Origin: Pedobacter heparinus DSM 2366 | GTDB lineage: Bacteria > Bacteroidota > Bacteroidia > Sphingobacteriales > Sphingobacteriaceae | Direction of reading: 5' to 3' | Length of the DNA stretch: 64,000 bases | NCBI RefSeq assembly: GCF_000023825.1 | Contig: NC_013061.1 | Coordinates: 1,178,001 to 1,242,000, forward strand | Part shown: piece by piece, positions 1-8,263 of the stretch | How the letters are laid out: every line of letters begins with the position of its first letter | How positions within the stretch are numbered: position 1 is the first letter of the stretch | Notes under the pieces: generated by a model | The model's input: the letters and a program-made list of their open reading frames with translations, nothing else | Databases searched by the model: none | Told to the model about the DNA's origin: nothing | Translations under genes and position numbers: made by a program

Positions 1-307
1 TTATGGTTTTTCTGTTTTTGATTGATATTTTTCGATTTTAATTCTTATTTGTTGTGATTTTTATCTGTTTTCATGTGATTTTTATTTTTTTATCAAAAAA
101 TAACCATGTTTTGGTGTATAATATTAGGAATATATAAAAAATAACCTTTGAAATTATTATTTTGTTATGTTTTTAATTGATTTTTAATGAATATTACAAC
201 GTTTTCGTGGAAAATGTTTGATTTAAAATGCTAATTGTTGGAATTTATTACTAGTTTTATAAAAAAAATCAAATAACTAATAATTATAACTAGTAAAATC
301 TAACATT
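1..307. other. AT-rich leader region upstream of amt
   Basis: No gene is seen here. The stretch is very AT-rich with many T-runs, as expected for a Bacteroidota promoter region. The only structure noticed is an imperfect inverted repeat about 15 bp upstream of the amt start: ACTAGTTTTATAA at 250-262 and TTATAACTAGT at 284-294, with a 2-nt bulge. It could be an operator for nitrogen control, but that is a guess. Confidence 0.5.
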
Positions 308-1669
308 ATGGCAAAAGTTTTATTTAAACAGTGGGGCCCCTTTGCAGTTTTATTAATAATTGCAATTCTTGCTCTATTTATTCCCTTACTTCCTAATTTT
401 GATGAGGGAAAATACAATGCAGCTGACGTTGCATTCGTATTGGTTGCTGCAGCATTGGTATTTTTGATGACTCCAGGCCTTGCTTTCTTTTACGGAGGAA
501 TGGTGCATCGTAAAAATGTGCTTTCAACTATGATCAAAAGTGTGGTTGCTGCCGGAGTAATTACTGTATTGTGGGTGGTTGTAGGCTTTAGTCTTGCATT
601 TGGAGATTCGATTGGTGGCTTTATTGGTAACCCTTCTACCTATCTCTTTTTTCAGGGTGTAAATTCAGGTCCGGCATGGGGAACAATCCCACTCTCGCTT
701 TTTGCTGTTTTCCAGTTGATGTTCGCCATCATAACTCCGGGTTTGGTTGTAGGGGCAGTAGCAGAACGTATCCGTTTTACATCTTACATCCTGTTTATTG
801 TAATGTTTGCTTTGTTTGTGTATTCTCCACTGGCGCATTGGACATGGCATCCGGAAGGCATGCTGTTTAAAATGGGTGTGCTTGATTTTGCAGGTGGTAC
901 AGTTGTACACATCTCTGCAGGTATGGCAGCTTTAGCAGGCGCCCTGGTGTTAAAAAGAAGAAAAAGTCACCTGGAACATAAAGAAGTTCCACCAGCAAAT
1001 ATTCCATATGTACTGATCGGTACAGGTTTACTCTGGTTCGGATGGTTCGGTTTCAACGCTGGCTCTGCGCTGGGTGCAAATGCTTTGGCTGTTTCTGCTT
1101 TCTTAACTACAAATATCGCTGCTGGTGCTGCTGGTTTATCCTGGATGTTCTTTGATGTTTCCAGAGGTAAAAAACCTTCGGTATTGGGCTTCTGTATTGG
1201 TGCTGTTGTTGGTTTGGTAGCCATTACACCTGGTGCCGGCTTTGTGAGTATTCCTTCCAGTATTTTCATTGGTGTAATTGCTGCGGTAATCTCTAACCTG
1301 GTTGTTTCATGGAAGCAAAAAACCTCATTGGATGATACTTTGGATGTGTTCCCTTGTCATGGTGTAGGTGGTATTGTGGGCATGTTGTTAACTGGTGTGT
1401 TCGCTACCAAAACGGTAAATCCGGCAGGTGTGGACGGATTGCTTTATGGCAATGTTGAGTTCTTCTTTACGCAGCTTAAAGGTGCCGTTATTGTGATCAT
1501 ATTTAGTTTTGTAATGTCATTCATCATCTTCAAACTGATTAACCTGGTGCAGCCAATCCGTGTTACTTCAGAAGAAGAAGAAGAAGGTCTGGATGCCTCT
1601 CAACATAACGAAAAATATACTCAGGGCACATTGATTGTTGCCGGTCAGGAAGTCGAAAATACCTTTTAA
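308..1669 (+). CDS. amt: Ammonium transporter, Amt/MEP/Rh family
   Basis: Inner-membrane channel for ammonium/ammonia uptake. The 453-residue protein has about eleven hydrophobic segments after an N-terminal helix. The pore twin histidines are visible as H201 (in TVVHISAG) and H351 (in VFPCHGVGG); their spacing of 150 residues matches H168/H318 of E. coli AmtB. The FYGGMV and AERIRF family motifs are present. The C-terminus is acidic (a run of five Glu) and then polar, consistent with a cytoplasmic regulatory tail. No glnK/PII gene is adjacent, which is unusual because many bacteria pair amt with glnK. The porin gene follows after 46 bp on the same strand and is probably co-transcribed. Confidence 0.96.
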   Translation: MAKVLFKQWGPFAVLLIIAILALFIPLLPNFDEGKYNAADVAFVLVAAALVFLMTPGLAFFYGGMVHRKNVLSTMIKSVVAAGVITVLWVVVGFSLAFGDSIGGFIGNPSTYLFFQGVNSGPAWGTIPLSLFAVFQLMFAIITPGLVVGAVAERIRFTSYILFIVMFALFVYSPLAHWTWHPEGMLFKMGVLDFAGGTVVHISAGMAALAGALVLKRRKSHLEHKEVPPANIPYVLIGTGLLWFGWFGFNAGSALGANALAVSAFLTTNIAAGAAGLSWMFFDVSRGKKPSVLGFCIGAVVGLVAITPGAGFVSIPSSIFIGVIAAVISNLVVSWKQKTSLDDTLDVFPCHGVGGIVGMLLTGVFATKTVNPAGVDGLLYGNVEFFFTQLKGAVIVIIFSFVMSFIIFKLINLVQPIRVTSEEEEEGLDASQHNEKYTQGTLIVAGQEVENTF

Positions 1670-1715
1670 TCAAAATTTTTAACCATCTAAATTCTCAACC
1701 TCAAACCGAAAAATT

Positions 1716-2750
1716 ATGAAATTAAAATCCGTATTCACCTTAGCCTTACTCAGCCTGGCCTCTGCTACTTTTGCGCAAGAGACCGCAGAAGCACCTTTGC
1801 AAATTTCAGGATCAGTAGATACCTATTTTAAGTATGACTTTGCAAAAGCACCAAATATCAAAACTTATTTTGCAAACGAGCAGAATTCGGTTTCGATAGG
1901 TATGATCGATCTGGCTTTAAAAAAAACCACAGGTAAGGCATCATTTGTTGGAGAACTGTCTTTTGGACCACGGGGACAGGCCCAGTCAATTTTGCCTAGT
2001 GGGGATGGTGAGTCATTTCACATTCAGAACCTGTATGTAAACTATGCTTTTACCGATAAGTTTACAATGACTGCTGGTTATATGGGCACATTTATTGGTT
2101 ATGAAGTGATATCTCCGGTAGCCAATTTCAATTATTCAACCTCTTATCTTTTTGGTGCCGGCCCTTTTCAGAATGCTGGTATTAAAGGTACTTATGCGTT
2201 CTCTGATAAAGTTAGCCTGATGCTGGGCTTGTTTAATGACTGGAATGCCTATCAGGACCTAAATGGCGTATCTTCTGTAGGGGCACAGCTAATGGTTTCT
2301 CCTGTTAAAGGCTGGACAGCTTATATCAATGTATTGAACGGATATCACTCAGCAGGCGGCTATGGATCGGGAACCATTGTTGACCTGACCACGACTTATC
2401 AGGTAACAGACAAATTTAAATTAGGTTTAAATGCGGCCGACTATTCTGCATCTAATGATAATGGTGGTTATACGGGTGCGGCTTTGTACCCACAATATGC
2501 ATTTACACCGGCCGTTTCCCTGGGTTTAAGGGGCGAGTATTTTAACCTCAAAGGTGTTGCAGGTGCTGCTGATGCAGGGATCATTTCAGGAACATTATCT
2601 GCAAATATCAAAGCAGGTGGTTTAACTTTTATTCCTGAAGTTCGTTTTGATAATGATAAAGATTATACGCAGTCTTTCTTTAAAAGCGATGGTATTACAC
2701 CTACAAAGTCGGCTTCACAATTCTCGCTGGCTGCGGTTTACGCATTCTAG
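1716..2750 (+). CDS. Outer-membrane beta-barrel porin-like protein
   Basis: A 344-residue exported protein with a signal peptide ending near ATFA-QE. The mature part is made of alternating polar/aromatic strands (for example FTMTAGYMGTFIGYE and FKLGLNAADYSAS) and ends in FSLAAVYAF, a C-terminal aromatic strand typical of outer-membrane barrels. It resembles the Bacteroidota porins often found beside ammonium transporters, so it may let small nitrogen compounds cross the outer membrane; that role is inferred from position only. A strong terminator lies just downstream, so amt and this gene form a two-gene unit. Confidence 0.8.
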   Translation: MKLKSVFTLALLSLASATFAQETAEAPLQISGSVDTYFKYDFAKAPNIKTYFANEQNSVSIGMIDLALKKTTGKASFVGELSFGPRGQAQSILPSGDGESFHIQNLYVNYAFTDKFTMTAGYMGTFIGYEVISPVANFNYSTSYLFGAGPFQNAGIKGTYAFSDKVSLMLGLFNDWNAYQDLNGVSSVGAQLMVSPVKGWTAYINVLNGYHSAGGYGSGTIVDLTTTYQVTDKFKLGLNAADYSASNDNGGYTGAALYPQYAFTPAVSLGLRGEYFNLKGVAGAADAGIISGTLSANIKAGGLTFIPEVRFDNDKDYTQSFFKSDGITPTKSASQFSLAAVYAF

Positions 2751-2771
2751 TCTCAATTACGTTTATCTTAG

Positions 2772-2800
2772 GCCACCGGTATTCATCCGGTGGCTTTTTT
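2772..2800 (+). terminator. Rho-independent terminator after the porin gene
   Basis: A perfect 8-bp stem, GCCACCGG / CCGGTGGC, with a 7-nt loop is followed directly by TTTTTT. It lies 21 bp after the porin stop. A GTG at 2790 that opens the next reading frame lies inside this stem, so that codon is not a credible start. Confidence 0.9.
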
Positions 2801-2813
2801 ATATCTTTATGTT

Positions 2814-3395
2814 ATGAAAGTTCTTATGCTGACAATTTTATTTTTTTTTACCGCTTTAGTTTTCGGACAGGAAAAGCCATTGGCTAATGACGACAGGGGG
2901 AAGCTGATCTATTACGAAGTGGTGGAGTCAAAGGGACAGTCGGGCGACATTTTGAACAGCAGGGCAGCTGCTTTTTTTAAAAAGTCGGCCAAATCATTGA
3001 AAGTGAGATCTGCCACTACAGATTCATTGATCCGGGCTTCCGGAAAAATGATCATCAATAAAACAGCATTGGTTTTAAGCCGTCCTTCCGGTGAGGTACT
3101 TTACAATTTTTATGCAGAAACAAAAGATGGTAAATATCGGTTTTGGTTAACGGATTTTAATTTTATCCCTTATCAAAGGGATCGTTATGGAAATTTCGTG
3201 CCCTCAACCACAGTAGAAACCCCACTTGAAAATAAACCGGGTAAGTTAAATGCAGCCGAGTGGAATGCCTATATAAAAGCCACAACTAAAGAGGTGAATG
3301 CGATAGCGTTACGTTTTAAGGAGGATATGGCAAATAAGGCCGTTGTTCTGCCTGCAGTTAAGGCTGCACCAGTTAACCCTAATAAAAAATGGTAA
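2814..3395 (+). CDS. Exported DUF4468-like protein (TBP-like fold)
   Basis: The ATG at 2814 is preferred because the longer frame begins with a GTG inside the upstream terminator. This start gives 193 residues and places a signal peptide (MKVLMLTILFFFTALVFG-Q) at the N-terminus. The body around residues 25-140 (KLIYYEVVES, then a segment with YNFYAETKDGKYRF) resembles the DUF4468 family of small secreted Bacteroidota proteins with a TBP-like fold; no enzymatic role is known for the family. A TATCTTTA sequence at 2802-2809, a near match to the TAnnTTTG -7 box, lies just before the start and suggests its own, nearly leaderless promoter. It converges with the YkuK-like gene, the two ends abutting. 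Confidence 0.75.
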   Translation: MKVLMLTILFFFTALVFGQEKPLANDDRGKLIYYEVVESKGQSGDILNSRAAAFFKKSAKSLKVRSATTDSLIRASGKMIINKTALVLSRPSGEVLYNFYAETKDGKYRFWLTDFNFIPYQRDRYGNFVPSTTVETPLENKPGKLNAAEWNAYIKATTKEVNAIALRFKEDMANKAVVLPAVKAAPVNPNKKW

Positions 3396-3869
3396 TCAGT
3401 GTACCATTTTATCAGCACAGGTTGAACTGGCGAAAGCTTCAGGTTTTGCCTTGAAGATGAAGCCCATGCTTAAAATATAACCCATGGCCTCGTTCAATGC
3501 TTTGTTTGATTTAAACACCGGATTGGTGTTGATATCGGCATGCACCTCAAGGTCTACATTGTACAGGTCCAGGAGGTCGCAGATCGAATAAGCAGTTTCA
3601 ATTGATTTCTGTACTTCAACCAGCATTCTTTCTTTAATGCTCATTTTTTGAGCGGTTTTTTCCTGATGGATATACATGAAGCCCCCATGATGCTCTCTTA
3701 GCAAGACAATTACTGTAGCGAAATCGGTAAGAGGGCCTTTAACCTGCGAATCTGTACCGATGCATACTTTAAGCCGGTAACCGTTGTCACTTTCTCTGAT
3801 GATGGCGTTTTCTACTTCTTCCAAGATGGACGAGTGAATGATCTCGCCACTAAATTTCTTCCAGGTCAT
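3396..3869 (-). CDS. YkuK-like RNase H-fold protein (DUF458)
   Basis: A 157-residue cytoplasmic protein of the DUF458/YkuK family, predicted to have a RuvC/RNase H-like fold. The family pattern is visible: VCIGTDSQVKG near the N-terminus supplies the first acidic residue of the fold, VHADIN near residue 110 the second, and the C-terminal KPEAFASSTCADKMV is the conserved tail. Biological role is not established; a nucleic-acid function is assumed from the fold. Its 3' end meets that of the DUF4468-like gene. Confidence 0.85.
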   Translation of the reverse strand: MTWKKFSGEIIHSSILEEVENAIIRESDNGYRLKVCIGTDSQVKGPLTDFATVIVLLREHHGGFMYIHQEKTAQKMSIKERMLVEVQKSIETAYSICDLLDLYNVDLEVHADINTNPVFKSNKALNEAMGYILSMGFIFKAKPEAFASSTCADKMVH

Positions 3870-4085
3870 ACGTTATGGTGTTACAGTTTAAACAACCCGT
3901 ATTCAGGTTTCCTAAAAATAAGTTGATAAAATTAAAAACGTGTTAATTTGCTATTGTTTAATTGCTAACAATTATCTAGTTGTCAACACTTTATTGCTAT
4001 ATTGAAACCCTTTTAAACAAGGATTGTCATAATAAGATAGATAGGTCTGCGTTTTATAAGTGAACCATAACTAAATATAAGCATT

Positions 4086-4304
4086 ATGAAGACAGAATTG
4101 TTAAATGAATTTTATCTGTTACAACAAAGCCGGGCTCCGATGGCTTATCAAGAAATAATGGAAGAAAGGGTTTATACACCGCTTGAGCGGGTAAATAATA
4201 AAATGACTACCTGGATTTCGGAAAGAGGGCATATGCTGATGAACCTTGATGTGCGATTAAACAGCTCATTAAAGCACCTTAGAAAGAAGTATCTGAAATT
4301 TTAA
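4086..4304 (+). CDS. Small hypothetical protein
   Basis: A 72-residue basic, helix-rich protein that I do not recognise. It has no signal peptide or membrane segment. The sequence around residues 28-45 (ERVYTPLERVNNKMTTWI) looks amphipathic. A 216-bp non-coding region precedes it, enough for its own promoter, and the helicase gene follows after 26 bp. Its codon usage resembles its neighbours, so it is probably a real gene, but no function can be given. Confidence 0.55.
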   Translation: MKTELLNEFYLLQQSRAPMAYQEIMEERVYTPLERVNNKMTTWISERGHMLMNLDVRLNSSLKHLRKKYLKF

Positions 4305-4318
4305 TCCCTTAATTCCGC

Positions 4319-4326
4319 TATCTTTG
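4319..4326 (+). promoter_or_regulatory. TAnnTTTG -7 promoter box before the helicase gene
   Basis: TATCTTTG matches the Bacteroidota -7 consensus TAnnTTTG and lies only 4 bp before the helicase ATG, so the transcript would be leaderless or nearly so. This arrangement (TATCTTTGCACCATG) is common in the phylum. No convincing -33 TTTG/TTG box was located. Confidence 0.55.
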
Positions 4327-4330
4327 CACC

Positions 4331-5638
4331 ATGATGGTAAACAAGGTACTGGAACGGTTAAAGATTGACAGGCTGAATCAAATGCAGCTGGAAACCCTGG
4401 CTGCAAGTAAAAAAGGGCAAGATGTACTGTTGCTTGCGCCTACAGGATCTGGTAAAACCCTAGGCTTTTTACTGCCCTTGTTAAATAATTTAGACCCAGC
4501 TATAGTAGGTGTACAGGCTTTAGTGCTTGTGCCTTCCCGTGAACTGGCTTTGCAGATAGAAATGGTATTCAGGCAAATGGGTACAGGCTTTAAAGTAAAC
4601 TGCTGCTATGGTGGCCATCCTGTTAAAACAGAGCGGAACAATTTTGAACAGCCCCCTGCCGTACTTATTGGTACACCTGGAAGGATTGCCTATCATCTCC
4701 GTCACGAGAATTTTGACGAATCCGGAATTACAACACTGGTTTTGGATGAATTTGATAAGGCCCTGGAGTTTGGCTTTCAGGAGGACATGTCCTATATCAT
4801 ACGGAAATTACTTTCCTTAAAACAACGTTTATTGACCTCGGCAACTTCGATGGAGGAAATACCAGGTTTTACCGGGATTGATCAGCCTGTTGAGGTCAAT
4901 TTTTTAAAGGATGTTGCAGCAGCACCCGATCTGGAGCTGAAAAAGGTAAATACTACAGCTGCCGATAAACTGGATACCCTGTTAAGGCTGATCTGTAAGA
5001 TCGGTGATAAAAGAACATTGATCTTTTGTAACCACAGAGAAACGGTAGACCGGATCAGCGACCTGCTGATCGATCAGGATCTGGCACACGATATTTTTCA
5101 TGGTGGTATGGAGCAGGATGAGCGGGAACGTGCATTACTGAAATTCAGGAATGGGAGCATTAAAATCCTGATCACTACAGATCTGGCTTCACGGGGGTTA
5201 GATATTCCCGAAGTAGAATGTATCATCCATTACCAGCTGCCTTATACAGAGGATGCATTTTTGCACCGTAATGGGCGTACAGCCCGTATGAATGCAAAGG
5301 GAACGGCTTACCTGGTCATAGCAGAGGACGAAAAATATCCTTTTCTGAAAACTGACATCAAAACAGAGGAACTCAAAGGTAATTTTCAGCTTCCTAAAGA
5401 CAGTGAGTGGCAAACCCTTTATATTGCTGCAGGCAAAAAAGATAAGGTGAACAAGATAGATATTGTTGGCCTGTTGCTAAAAAAAGGGGGGCTGCAGAAG
5501 GACGAGGTGGGTTTGATAGAGGTGAAAGACCAGGTATCTTATGTTGCTGTAAAACGCAGTCTGGTTAACCCTGTGTTAAGGGCGCTGGCAAACGAAAAAA
5601 TAAAGAATAAAAAGGTAAAGATTGAAATAGCAATGTAA
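4331..5638 (+). CDS. DEAD-box RNA helicase with DbpA-type C-terminus
   Basis: ATP-dependent RNA helicase of 435 residues with the full motif set in order: Q-motif region (LNQMQ), Walker A APTGSGKT, Ia PSRELALQI, GTPGR, motif II, TSATS, V ITTDLASRGLD and VI HRNGRTARM. Motif II reads LDEFDK, that is DEFD instead of DEAD, a conservative variant. Residues of about 360-435 (KVNKIDIVGLLLKKGGL to the end) look like the RNA-binding DbpA/RRM-like domain, pointing to ribosome assembly or RNA remodelling. Start chosen at the first of two consecutive ATGs just downstream of the TATCTTTG box. The DUF1456 gene begins 1 bp after the stop. Confidence 0.93.
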   Translation: MMVNKVLERLKIDRLNQMQLETLAASKKGQDVLLLAPTGSGKTLGFLLPLLNNLDPAIVGVQALVLVPSRELALQIEMVFRQMGTGFKVNCCYGGHPVKTERNNFEQPPAVLIGTPGRIAYHLRHENFDESGITTLVLDEFDKALEFGFQEDMSYIIRKLLSLKQRLLTSATSMEEIPGFTGIDQPVEVNFLKDVAAAPDLELKKVNTTAADKLDTLLRLICKIGDKRTLIFCNHRETVDRISDLLIDQDLAHDIFHGGMEQDERERALLKFRNGSIKILITTDLASRGLDIPEVECIIHYQLPYTEDAFLHRNGRTARMNAKGTAYLVIAEDEKYPFLKTDIKTEELKGNFQLPKDSEWQTLYIAAGKKDKVNKIDIVGLLLKKGGLQKDEVGLIEVKDQVSYVAVKRSLVNPVLRALANEKIKNKKVKIEIAM

Positions 5639-5639
5639 T

Positions 5640-5891
5640 ATGAGTAATAACGATATTTTTAAAAAGCTGCGCGTGGCGCTGGCGCTTACCAACGATGACA
5701 TCATTAAAATAATGGAGCTGGTAAATTTTAAGGTAGGTAAAAGTGAGCTGGGGGATATTTTCAGGAACAATGACCATCCTAATTTTAAACCTTGCGGGGA
5801 TCAGATCCTTCGTAATTTTTTAAATGGCCTTGTGATCTATAAACGAGGACCGAGGCCACCCAAGCAGGAGCAGGAGAAAACGAAAGCTTAA
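5640..5891 (+). CDS. DUF1456 (YehS-like) family protein, single repeat
   Basis: An 83-residue protein matching the DUF1456 domain (MSNNDIFKKLRVALALTNDDIIKIMELV, with the later CGDQILRNFLNGL). E. coli YehS carries two such repeats in about 156 residues; this one has a single repeat and then a Lys/Glu/Pro-rich tail, so it is half length. It starts 1 bp after the helicase stop, so translation is probably coupled and the product may work with the helicase in RNA metabolism (inference). Its last bases overlap the end of the converging PAS gene by 4 bp. Confidence 0.8.
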   Translation: MSNNDIFKKLRVALALTNDDIIKIMELVNFKVGKSELGDIFRNNDHPNFKPCGDQILRNFLNGLVIYKRGPRPPKQEQEKTKA

Positions 5892-6703
5892 AATTTTCTG
5901 TCGAGTTCCTTGGCGTGCAGATTGATCTTTTTTACTATAATATCCAGTTCGCTGGCCGAAACACTCAGCAGGTCTACCAGTCTGGGGTCCAAAGGCTCCA
6001 TAGGGTCGCATGTTTTTATCAGTTCCGCCAATCCCAAAATATTGCTGACAGGCTTTCTGATCTCGTGAGAATTGGTCCAGGCTATTTCACGTAACCTTTT
6101 TTCATTCCTGATGTTCTGGTCAATATCTATGGCAATAACCGCGTAGGCCTCTTGAGCCTGGAATTTCACAGAGTGGTGGGAGATGAGTACATAAAATAAG
6201 TCCCCATTTTTTTTCTGATGTAACCAGATGCCCGTGTCATGTCCTTCATCATGGGCTGAATACAAATAGTCTTTTAACTTTTTACGCTCCACTTCGGGCC
6301 GTATATCCAGGGCCGACATTTTGAGCAGCTCTTCACGGCTGTATCCATATTTTCTCACCATCACGTCGTTTACAGCCAAAAACCTGAATCCGGATTTCTC
6401 CATAACATATACAGCGCCCGGTGAGCCTTCAAATAATTTATAATAATTGTCTTCAATGGTTGAGAGATCTTTATAATGTATGCCAAGTAATATATATAAT
6501 GCCACTGCAGTAATCAGGATGAACAAGATATACTTATAATGGTGCAGAAAGCGAAAATCTGTTTCCGGATGCTTGCTGTCGAAAACATTGATCAATACGC
6601 TTGCTACAAACAGTAAGGTAAAACCAATCAGCAGGTAGAGCAGGACAATCTTTTTTTTAATACGGATATGATTAGCTAAAAGAGGTTGAGTGCGGGTTTT
6701 CAT
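5888..6703 (-). CDS. PAS domain membrane protein with HisKA-like helix, no ATPase domain
   Basis: 271 residues. Two transmembrane segments (about 18-40 and 55-74) are followed by a PAS domain (about 85-205; ends near AIDIDQNIRNEKRL) and a dimerisation-helix segment IAWTNSHEIRKPVSNILGLAE with a candidate phospho-histidine in SHEIRKP. The protein then stops at HAKELDRKF: there are no N, G1 or G2 boxes, so it lacks the HATPase_c domain of a sensor kinase. It may accept phosphate from another kinase, act as a dimerisation partner, or be a truncated kinase; the PAS-HisKA-only layout is seen elsewhere in Sphingobacteriaceae. It is transcribed divergently from the lacI-type gene, and a copy of the LacI palindrome lies 91 bp upstream of its start. 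Confidence 0.8.
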   Translation of the reverse strand: MKTRTQPLLANHIRIKKKIVLLYLLIGFTLLFVASVLINVFDSKHPETDFRFLHHYKYILFILITAVALYILLGIHYKDLSTIEDNYYKLFEGSPGAVYVMEKSGFRFLAVNDVMVRKYGYSREELLKMSALDIRPEVERKKLKDYLYSAHDEGHDTGIWLHQKKNGDLFYVLISHHSVKFQAQEAYAVIAIDIDQNIRNEKRLREIAWTNSHEIRKPVSNILGLAELIKTCDPMEPLDPRLVDLLSVSASELDIIVKKINLHAKELDRKF

Positions 6704-6793
6704 AGGTTAAGGATGTATGCTTAAAAATAGTGAAATAACATGAATGTGGTGATAAAAATCTCAAGTATATATTACCTTTCATCAGATTGTTAA

Positions 6794-6807
6794 TGCAAAC
6801 GTTTGCA
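6794..6807. promoter_or_regulatory. LacI-family operator, copy 1
   Basis: Perfect 14-bp palindrome TGCAAACGTTTGCA with a central CG, the classical form of LacI/GalR-family operators. It lies between the divergent PAS gene and the regulator gene, 224 bp before the chosen regulator start. Confidence 0.8.
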
Positions 6808-7011
6808 GTTTGCGATGTTTTAGACTTCCTTTTATTTTTAATCTATCTTCTTGTTAATGATGAAATCTGAAATTGAAAAAAAATATTCATGAAAACTTTG
6901 TTTTTATATTATTAATATATTGGTAATTAAATGATTATGATTTTTTTTGGATGGATAGCTCAAGAATCTGTTATTTAAGTAGGATAAAATTCATTAAAAA
7001 ATCACTTAATT

Positions 7012-7025
7012 TGCAAACGTTTGCA
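7012..7025. promoter_or_regulatory. LacI-family operator, copy 2 (autoregulatory)
   Basis: A second perfect TGCAAACGTTTGCA. It ends 6 bp before the ATG at 7032, a position from which a bound repressor would block transcription or initiation of its own gene. Its location also argues that translation starts at 7032 rather than upstream. Confidence 0.82.
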
Positions 7026-7031
7026 TATACT

Positions 7032-8063
7032 ATGAAAATGAAACAACAGCAGGTAACAATTAAAGATATAGCTTTGGAAGTAGGAATGTCGACTTCTACT
7101 GTCTCCAGGGCCCTTAGTGATCATGAGCATATTAGTGAAGAGACTAAAGCAAGAGTTAATGAGGCCGTACAAAAGCTTGGTTACCGGTATAACGCACTGG
7201 CAGCTGCTTTAAGGAACAGCAAATCCAATACCATTGGTTTGATAGTACCCAGGATTTCCATGTTTTTTCAGGCTGCTGTTATTACTGCAATTCAGAATAC
7301 CCTTCATAAATATGGTTACAGTGTAATTATCTGTCAGTCTAATGAAGATCCTGAACAGGAAAAGAAGCTGGTTAGTTTGTTGCATGCTTCAAGAGTAGAA
7401 GGAATAATCGTATCCTGTAGTATAAAGACTGAAGATTTTTCACATTTTGACGATTCGGTAGGGAGTGAAATCCCGATCATTTTTTATGATCGTGTACCTA
7501 ACAATTATCCTGCTCATAAGATAAAAGGGGACGAGTATCATGGGGCTTATCTATCAACAGTGCACCTGATAGAGCAGGGTTGCAAACATATCGCGCACAT
7601 CGGAGGGCCACTTTCCTGTAACCAGTACCAGGAACGCTTTGATGGTTATAAGGATGCTTTAAAAAAGCATAATATGCCATTTGATAGTTCTATGACGTTT
7701 TTTCATGAGTTGAACAAAGAGAATGCAATGAATACCTGTGACTTGATATTTAAGCGAGACCAGGTTCCGGATGGTATATTTGCAAGTAATGATACCACGG
7801 CGCTTGCCATCATAGAATTTGCTAAAAAAAATAACCTGGCCATACCTGGAGCATTGAAAATTGTCGGTTATTCCAATGACAACCGGACTGATATATCTTA
7901 TCCGACAGTAACTTCGGTAGAACAGTTTCCTCATGAAATGGGAGAACAGGCTGCCAACCTGATGATGGACCTTATCCAGAAAAGAGTGAACCCTGGCCGG
8001 AGTTTCATTTCTTTAACTACTCCAGTTGAATTGGTGAAAAGGGCTTCCAGTGCTGTAAAATAA
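7032..8063 (+). CDS. LacI/GalR-family transcriptional regulator
   Basis: Start at ATG 7032 (MKMKQQQVTIKDIA); a longer frame from 6951 reads through an operator and is rejected. The 343-residue protein has an N-terminal helix-turn-helix (VTIKDIALEVGMSTSTVSRAL) and hinge helix, then a periplasmic-binding-protein-like effector domain starting at NTIGLIVPRIS, with GIFASNDTTALAI and the C-terminal TSVEQFPHEMGEQAANLM typical of the family. Three palindromes of the family's operator type flank it, two upstream and one before the next gene, so it very probably controls both itself and the downstream SusC operon. The effector is likely a sugar or uronate breakdown product (inference). Confidence 0.94.
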   Translation: MKMKQQQVTIKDIALEVGMSTSTVSRALSDHEHISEETKARVNEAVQKLGYRYNALAAALRNSKSNTIGLIVPRISMFFQAAVITAIQNTLHKYGYSVIICQSNEDPEQEKKLVSLLHASRVEGIIVSCSIKTEDFSHFDDSVGSEIPIIFYDRVPNNYPAHKIKGDEYHGAYLSTVHLIEQGCKHIAHIGGPLSCNQYQERFDGYKDALKKHNMPFDSSMTFFHELNKENAMNTCDLIFKRDQVPDGIFASNDTTALAIIEFAKKNNLAIPGALKIVGYSNDNRTDISYPTVTSVEQFPHEMGEQAANLMMDLIQKRVNPGRSFISLTTPVELVKRASSAVK

Positions 8064-8184
8064 GCATTTTGATGTCTATTTTATAGCTTTATTCAAGTAT
8101 TTTCTTAAATGCTACTGTATCTTTTTTTAAAATTTAATGCTTAAATATTTTGGTTTCTAATAAATAATGTATAAATATGCATAC

Positions 8185-8198
8185 TGCAATCGTTTGCA
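8185..8198. promoter_or_regulatory. LacI-family operator, copy 3, upstream of susC
   Basis: TGCAATCGTTTGCA differs from the two perfect palindromes at one base (A to T in the left half). Flanking C and G extend the symmetry to 16 bp. It lies 66 bp before the SusC start, in the 200-bp gap after the regulator, and is the likely control point of the glycan operon. Confidence 0.78.
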
Positions 8199-8263
8199 GT
8201 CGTAACCATTTCTAACCAAAATGGTCGTTAACAACCAAGTATAAATTAAACTAACCGGGCATC

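Larger units (their letters stand above)
6704..7031. other. Divergent intergenic region with two LacI-type operators
   Basis: No gene is credible here. The 328 bp separate the PAS gene (leftward) from the LacI-type regulator (rightward) and hold two perfect 14-bp palindromes, annotated separately. A longer open frame from 6951 would run through the second palindrome into the regulator, but its first 27 codons are not protein-like for this family. Confidence 0.7.

Noticed and set aside
2790..2813. GTG start for the DUF4468-like protein
   Set aside because: The codon is inside a strong terminator stem and the extra eight residues would block a normal signal peptide; ATG 2814 fits better.
6951..7031. 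Upstream start for the LacI-type regulator
   Set aside because: It would put an operator palindrome inside the coding region and add 27 residues that the family does not have.
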